A stretch of 64,000 nt of DNA from CAZWVI01 sp964637165 (GTDB taxonomy: Bacteria > Planctomycetota > UBA1135): assembly GCA_964637165.1 (NCBI GenBank), contig CAZWVI010000004.1, forward strand, positions 105,186 to 169,185. Reading direction: 5' to 3'. Positions 59,439 to 64,000 of this stretch are shown in pieces. Made by a program: the position numbers and the translations under genes. The notes under the pieces were generated by a model. It saw only the letters and a list, made by a program, of their open reading frames with translations. It did no database searches and had not been told where the DNA came from. The number at the start of each line of letters is the position of its first letter. Within the stretch, counting starts at the first letter, position 1.

Positions 59439-60596
59439 TTAGAAGATTAGGATGCCGAGTACTGGTATGGCGATGAATACCATACATACATAAGCAATGA
59501 CCCAAAGCTTCTGGCGCACAGCACGAACCGCAAGTCCCTGTGCGAGTTTAATTGGAATTTTACGCACCGCTGGAATCATGAAAACTCCCGCCGTGCCAAT
59601 TAAGTTGAACAGCATGTGAACAATAGCAATTTCCAATCCGTTTTGGCCGGTTGCTAACGATGCAAGAAATGCTGTAATCGTTGTTCCAATGTTAGCGCCA
59701 AGCATTACTGGGAACGCCGCTTCAAGCGACAAGATTCCAGATCCGCACATCGGCACCAACAATGATGTTGTAATGCTTGAAGACTGAACTGCCATAGTTA
59801 TCATCGCGCCCATACTTATTGCGAAAATCGCACTCTTTTTAAGCGAATTGTTTAGCGCGCGTTCTGCACGGTGGGCAATTACCACCCGCATAGTTCTAGT
59901 AATCAATGCCAAGGCCGTGAAAATTAAACCTAGGCCGATTATTAATTTTCCAGTGGCAAGAACATTGTCGGTCATTCCAATATTTTTCATTAAGTCGTTC
60001 AACAAACCTTCGCCGGCTTTGACGGCTGACTTAATTGGCGATTTGTAAGTTGCGCCTCCTCCAACTGCCAGACTCCCAGCAATTGAATGTGCCATCTTGG
60101 ATAAAAACCCAGTGCTTATTTCGAGTGGCAACATCACACATACAGCAATTAAATTGAAGAAGTCGTGGATGGTTGCGGCAGCGAATGCGCGCCGGAATTC
60201 ATTGCCACGGCGAACGTGACCGATGGAAACTAAGGTATTGGTGATAGTTGTGCCAATGTTCGCTCCCATAATCATCGGAACTGCCGCGTTAACGGTTAAA
60301 GTCCCTACACCAACTAGTGCCACAATTGTGGAAGTTGTCACCGAAGACGATTGAACCAGCACTGTGAACAAAATTCCAGCGGCAAGCCCAGCGAATGGGT
60401 TTTCAACTCCTGCCAACATGCCTTCAGTGAAGCCTTCGCCAAAACCTGAAATACCTTTGCCGAGCATTCGGATAGCAATTAAGAAAACATATAGCAGGGC
60501 AAGTAGCAGCATATAACGCCACCAAGTACCGCCACGACCTGGCGCATGCGCCATTGGATCGTGATCTAAATGAGAGGGCTTGTTTTGTTGGTTCAT
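59439..60596 (-). CDS. Na/Pi symporter family protein
   Basis: 385 residues with two inverted repeats holding the QSSS motifs: LVQSSSVTTSTIVALVG and AVQSSSITTSLLVP, each followed by GANIGTT. This is the NptA/SLC34 signature. It imports phosphate with sodium. In bacteria it is commonly adjacent to a PhoU-domain gene, as here. Confidence 0.92.
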   Translation of the reverse strand: MNQQNKPSHLDHDPMAHAPGRGGTWWRYMLLLALLYVFLIAIRMLGKGISGFGEGFTEGMLAGVENPFAGLAAGILFTVLVQSSSVTTSTIVALVGVGTLTVNAAVPMIMGANIGTTITNTLVSIGHVRRGNEFRRAFAAATIHDFFNLIAVCVMLPLEISTGFLSKMAHSIAGSLAVGGGATYKSPIKSAVKAGEGLLNDLMKNIGMTDNVLATGKLIIGLGLIFTALALITRTMRVVIAHRAERALNNSLKKSAIFAISMGAMITMAVQSSSITTSLLVPMCGSGILSLEAAFPVMLGANIGTTITAFLASLATGQNGLEIAIVHMLFNLIGTAGVFMIPAVRKIPIKLAQGLAVRAVRQKLWVIAYVCMVFIAIPVLGILIF

Positions 60597-60693
60597 GGGG
60601 TTATCTCGCTTGGAGACCCGCGCAGATTAATCACCGTCGATGAAGCCTCTGTGAAGATGCAGTTAATTTCACCCACACTGCTTCCCTCTTTTT

Positions 60694-60713
60694 GTTGTAG
60701 CAAAAACTACAAC
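60694..60713. repeat. Perfect 7-bp inverted repeat between symporter and glycosyltransferase genes
   Basis: GTTGTAG (60694-60700) and CTACAAC (60707-60713) around a 6-nt loop. It lies 12 bp beyond the glycosyltransferase stop on the minus strand. T-rich sequence is only on the 5' side on the plus strand, so a classical terminator call is weak. The remaining 60597-60693 region is likely symporter promoter space with no other clear element. Confidence 0.35.
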
Positions 60714-60725
60714 TAACCCTAGCTT

Positions 60726-61814
60726 TTAAAGCCTCGCGTCCAAGTCTCGTATTGCCGCACAATTAACAATACTTTCTTCAAACTTGCTTTCCGCCCGCTC
60801 GCGAGCATTCCGTCCCATCTTGGCTAAATGGTCTCGGTTAGATAAAGCTGACTCTAGGGCACCTTGCAAAGATTGTAAGTTTTTTGGTTCAACCAGGAGA
60901 CCGGTTTGCCCTTGGATTACCGCCTCGCGGCAAGGCGGGGTGTTACTTGCTATTACTGCGCGACCACAAGCTGCGGCTTCGGTCAAAATCCGCGGCAAAC
61001 CTTCTGGGTACCAAGTTGGCAAACACACCAACGAACTCTGACCCAATAGAGCGGGCATGTCCTCAACAAAGCCCACTATTTCAACCTTCGGTTGGGCTTC
61101 CCAGGATTTGAGTTGCCGCCGAGAAACTGAAGATGGGTTAAATGAGTCAGGCTCGCCTGCAATAATTAAACGGTGATCTACGGATATACGACTGGAAGCT
61201 TCCACTAACAACGCCAAACCCTTGTTATTAAGCAATCTACCGGCAAATAACACCACTGGTTGGCCATCCGGCAATGGGCTTTCCAAAAAGACTTCCAAAT
61301 CCACGCCGGCTCCGGGGAGCATGGTGATTTGTTCTGCTGGGCACCCACACCGGTGGCGTAAAAATTCAAAATCAGCGGCATTTTGAACTTGTCCGCGTGA
61401 ATTTGATGCCGACAAAAATTTGCGCATTCGACCTGCCACATAATTTGGAAAGTACTTTCCAGTCATACCAAGCCCGGCAATCAAATAAACCGCCGGCAAC
61501 CTGGCCGCCTGCACCACTTCTGCACATTGCAAGCAGGTGCGCAAGTTAATCAGCATCGCAGCATCTGGATTAATCTCCTTTATTAGGTCAGCTAATGCTC
61601 GGCGCGCTATACGGTTTACTCGCGGCGAAACACTTCGCAGCAAGGGAAGTGGATGCATTACCACACCTGACTGACCCAATCGATGCAACCACCCACTATC
61701 TGGCCCTGTCAAATGGACCTCCCAACCTGCCGCAACCGCCGCGCGAATCAAACCACGTCGGTGAGTCCACATCAGGCGGTCGTCCTGATGGACGAGTAGT
61801 AATTTTCGCGGCAT
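60726..61814 (-). CDS. Family 4 glycosyltransferase
   Basis: 362 residues with a GT-B fold: N-terminal LLVHQDDRLMWTHRRGLIRAAV, then LPGAGVDLEVF, VVLFAGRLLNNKGLALLVEA, and the donor-binding EGLPRILTEAAACGRAVIASN. The GT4 family attaches nucleotide sugars. It lies next to, and divergent from, a flippase gene and so is probably part of a surface polysaccharide cluster. Confidence 0.9.
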   Translation of the reverse strand: MPRKLLLVHQDDRLMWTHRRGLIRAAVAAGWEVHLTGPDSGWLHRLGQSGVVMHPLPLLRSVSPRVNRIARRALADLIKEINPDAAMLINLRTCLQCAEVVQAARLPAVYLIAGLGMTGKYFPNYVAGRMRKFLSASNSRGQVQNAADFEFLRHRCGCPAEQITMLPGAGVDLEVFLESPLPDGQPVVLFAGRLLNNKGLALLVEASSRISVDHRLIIAGEPDSFNPSSVSRRQLKSWEAQPKVEIVGFVEDMPALLGQSSLVCLPTWYPEGLPRILTEAAACGRAVIASNTPPCREAVIQGQTGLLVEPKNLQSLQGALESALSNRDHLAKMGRNARERAESKFEESIVNCAAIRDLDARL

Positions 61815-61833
61815 TACATTATTCTATGCGCAA

Positions 61834-63156
61834 GTGAATTCTCCGGCTACTCCATTAAATGCGCGCAAGCTACTTATGAAAGGTGGTTTAGGGGTATTTG
61901 CCATGAGAATTGTGGCGCTCTTCCTAGCCTTTGGCGCCGAAACTTTAATAACGAACACCCTTGGCCTTGAACAATACGACTTATGGGCAACCGCTGCATC
62001 GTGGCTGGCCCTCCTAACCGTACTCTGTTCACTGGGCATGAACACCGCGCTTATTAAACATTTGCCCGCCGATTGGGCGCACCAGCGATTTGCAATGATG
62101 CGCGGAATGATTAACTGGACCGGCAAGCGAATGTTTTTTGCTGGCTGCATTGTCGGAGGCACATTCTTCATTGGGCGTGATTTAATTATGGGACAGCAAA
62201 TGGGCTTAGCCGCCGTTTTAGGAGTTGTGGCCTTAATGTTCCCGATTCAAGCCCTCAATTTGCATCGCCAAGCTGTGTTAACCGGACTAAAACATCCAGT
62301 TCTAGCACTTTTACCTGACCAACTTGTGCGCATTAGCGTTCTTATCGCCCTAATCTTTCCTTTTGCTCTTTCAGGAACTGGCCTATCAGCGGTCGGGCTA
62401 GCATGGATTTGGCTGGGCTCCTTATGCGTGGCCCTAGCAGTTGGAGTTTGGTGTAAATGGCGAATGACTCCCATTGAAGTGCACTTGGCTAAAGATCAAA
62501 CTGACCCAATCGATTGGGTCAAAACCGCCAAACCACTGATGATTATGCACCTCGGTGGAATGCTGATTTCCCAGGCTGACCCCGCCATGCTGGGCCTATT
62601 ATCCAACCCTGGCCAAGCTGGACTTTTTGCAGTCGCAAACCGCATTGCCTTATTGTTGGCTTTCGGCTTAGCTGCGGTGAATACAATTGCCGCACCACTT
62701 ATTTCCCAGCTTCATGCAACCGGAGAAAAGCGCGAGCTCCAAGCCATGCTTCGACTGGCCGCCAAAGGCATTGCCCTATTCACAATTCCAACTGGTGCCT
62801 TTGTAATCCTCGCCAGCCCCTGGCTCCTGTCATTATTCGGGCCCGAATTCACCGCCGCCCATAAACCACTTTGTTGGCTGGTCGCCGGACAAACAATTAA
62901 CGCCCTCGCCGGTTCCGTAGGTTTTATTCTGACCATGACCGGACACCAAGTAATCGCCGCGCGGATTATCTGGGTCGCCGCCATTGGCAAAATCACCCTC
63001 AGCTTTTTCCTCCTGCCCGCTTATGGCGCACTCGGTGCAGCAATTGGCTCGGCCATCATGCTTGCCTTTTGGAATATTTGGTTATGGATTGAAGTTCGCC
63101 GCCGACTTCAACTCGAGCCGACAATTTTGGCCCTCTTTAAGAATACTACCCATTAG
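61834..63156 (+). CDS. Wzx/MATE-like polysaccharide flippase
   Basis: 440 residues, 12 or more helices, and the opening LLMKGGLGVFAMRIVALFLAFGAETLITNTLG of oligosaccharide flippases; PDQLVRISVLIALIF and QADPAMLGLLSNPGQAGLFAVANR also fit. The start is GTG 61834; ATG 61876 is an alternative that would lose few residues. It moves lipid-linked repeat units across the inner membrane. Confidence 0.88.
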   Translation: MNSPATPLNARKLLMKGGLGVFAMRIVALFLAFGAETLITNTLGLEQYDLWATAASWLALLTVLCSLGMNTALIKHLPADWAHQRFAMMRGMINWTGKRMFFAGCIVGGTFFIGRDLIMGQQMGLAAVLGVVALMFPIQALNLHRQAVLTGLKHPVLALLPDQLVRISVLIALIFPFALSGTGLSAVGLAWIWLGSLCVALAVGVWCKWRMTPIEVHLAKDQTDPIDWVKTAKPLMIMHLGGMLISQADPAMLGLLSNPGQAGLFAVANRIALLLAFGLAAVNTIAAPLISQLHATGEKRELQAMLRLAAKGIALFTIPTGAFVILASPWLLSLFGPEFTAAHKPLCWLVAGQTINALAGSVGFILTMTGHQVIAARIIWVAAIGKITLSFFLLPAYGALGAAIGSAIMLAFWNIWLWIEVRRRLQLEPTILALFKNTTH

Positions 63157-63201
63157 GAATACTCGCTCTTAAGATATTGCTTCGCGATTCGTCGCCCACC
63201 C

Positions 63202-63948
63202 ATGCTACGCATTCTCCACCCTTCCTTGTTTTTGACGCTCGTCGGCGCAGCCACCATTTCATTTGGTTGTAGCAGCGAAGCTATTGAAGCCAACGCCACT
63301 CCAGCCACGCTTCCGGCTGTCCAAAATCTAAGCTTTGACTACCTTGTCGGACCTGGCGATGTCTTGCGAGTAAACGTAGCCGGACACCCAGATTTATCTT
63401 CCGCGCCCTATAAGCAAAACATGATTGGTTCACCAGTCGATGGTCGCGGCGAAATTCAACTTCCTTATGTAGGAAGTGTTGTGGTTGCTGGCAAAACTGT
63501 TTTTGAAATCAAAGGCGTTGTGGAAGCAAAATTGCAAAAATATTTAAAACGACCTGCCGCTGATATTGCAGTTATCGAATTCAACTCCCACCGAATTTAT
63601 GTGCTTGGAGAAGTTCGCCAACCCGGAATGTTTACCCTTGATCGCCCACTAACTGCATTACAAGCCCTAAGCTTAACCGGCGGATTCACCGACGACGCCA
63701 ACCGTGAGCAAATCGCCTTGGTGCGCGGCAAAGTAGACCCCAACAACATTGTCGTATTCGATGCCGAGCATCTGAGCGCAGGCGGTGACTTTGCTCTTGC
63801 CGCCGGCGACATGGTCTTTGTGGGTCGCCATCAATGGGCGGGAGTCGGAGCTGTTGCGCGCGACCTCGTTCCGATTCTCCAGCTGATCTCGGTGCCCGTG
63901 GGAACAGCCCGCGATGTTGCCCTCTTCCAAGACATTCGCGACCGATGA
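63202..63948 (+). CDS. Polysaccharide export (Wza-like) lipoprotein
   Basis: 248 residues. Signal peptide with lipobox-like SFGCSS, then the polysaccharide-export domain (FDYLVGPGDVLRVNVAGHPDLS) and an SLBB domain (IYVLGEVRQPGMFTLDRPLTALQALSLTGG). It is shorter than E. coli Wza, which has an extra C-terminal helix. It forms the outer-membrane end of an exopolysaccharide channel. Confidence 0.9.
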   Translation: MLRILHPSLFLTLVGAATISFGCSSEAIEANATPATLPAVQNLSFDYLVGPGDVLRVNVAGHPDLSSAPYKQNMIGSPVDGRGEIQLPYVGSVVVAGKTVFEIKGVVEAKLQKYLKRPAADIAVIEFNSHRIYVLGEVRQPGMFTLDRPLTALQALSLTGGFTDDANREQIALVRGKVDPNNIVVFDAEHLSAGGDFALAAGDMVFVGRHQWAGVGAVARDLVPILQLISVPVGTARDVALFQDIRDR

Positions 63949-64000
63949 GCCAAACTCCCCCCCCGAACGACTCCGGCGCCTCACAAGGTCAGTACCCCAG
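63945..64000 (+). CDS. Start of the next polysaccharide gene, cut by the window
   Basis: ATG 63945 overlaps the wza stop (ATGA). The 18 visible residues (MSQTPPPNDSGASQGQYP) are a Pro-rich, Ser-rich leader. A chain-length determinant or tyrosine kinase (Wzc) usually follows wza, but there is not enough sequence to say. A C8 tract occupies codons 5-7. Confidence 0.6.
   Translation, partial: MSQTPPPNDSGASQGQYP

Noticed and set aside
60694..60713. Intrinsic terminator for the glycosyltransferase gene
   Set aside because: The perfect 7-bp stem lacks a T tract on the 3' side for either strand, so I list it only as an inverted repeat.
1..64000. CRISPR array, prophage or integron
   Set aside because: No spaced direct repeats, phage genes or integrase genes were found on either strand.

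Overview
The window looks like a piece of a free-living, aerobic, Gram-negative heterotroph, most likely a planctomycete or close PVC relative with moderate GC. I infer this from the alternative complex III plus caa3 oxidase locus, an SdhCAB-type succinate dehydrogenase, a PVC-type dehydrogenase/cupredoxin protein beside a ThuA-like protein, many small lipoproteins, and secreted proteins whose C-terminal modules I associate with planctomycetes. Genes are tightly packed; ATGA or TAATG couplings and convergent overlaps of 4-33 bp are common. I saw no tRNA, rRNA, CRISPR array or intact transposase.

Layout. 1-14 kb: the end of heme O synthase (ctaB), then a leftward respiratory operon: actA, actB, actC, an actD-actE fusion, actF, a 78-aa membrane protein, a SCO copper chaperone, and caa3 oxidase subunits II (with fused cytochrome c), I (A2 type, YSHP motif), III, IV and a second III-like subunit. 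14-20 kb: sdhCAB, a CYTH protein that lacks a normal start codon, glyoxalase I, tRNA-dihydrouridine synthase and a lipoprotein whose start codon lies in the loop of a 12-bp hairpin. 20-33 kb: a Cys-rich lipoprotein, a SatD-like HTH protein, a probable selenoprotein of the iodothyronine-deiodinase family with EF-hands (in-frame UGA followed by a bacterial SECIS-like hairpin), aconitase, a three-repeat outer-membrane-like protein, an SDR, rmlA/rmlB, a DUF302 protein, a HAL2/CysQ phosphatase and malic enzyme. 32-47 kb: a metallopeptidase-like lipoprotein, a COG2509 flavoprotein, an RluA-type enzyme, an orphan secreted module, a methyltransferase, transhydrogenase pntAA/AB/B, an acyltransferase, a FetAB-like exporter, a frameshifted DUF442 lipoprotein, a putative miniature repeat element, an SLC13-family permease and an epimerase.

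47-64 kb: a BtuF-like binding protein (its likely BtuD/BtuC partners are 9 kb away), CutC, a ThuA-like protein, an SGNH + PVC-dehydrogenase + cupredoxin protein, GmhA, an arylsulfotransferase-like protein, an FG-GAP protein split by an amber codon, PhoU plus a Na/Pi symporter, and the start of a polysaccharide locus (glycosyltransferase, Wzx-like flippase, Wza-like export protein and a truncated next gene).

Sdh feeds quinol to alternative complex III, which passes electrons to the caa3 oxidase through its cytochrome c domains; SCO and CtaB serve assembly of that oxidase. Aconitase, malic enzyme and transhydrogenase are central metabolism. RmlAB, GmhA, the epimerase and the 60-64 kb genes point to surface glycans. 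The most striking item is the deiodinase-like selenoprotein at 21638-22525.
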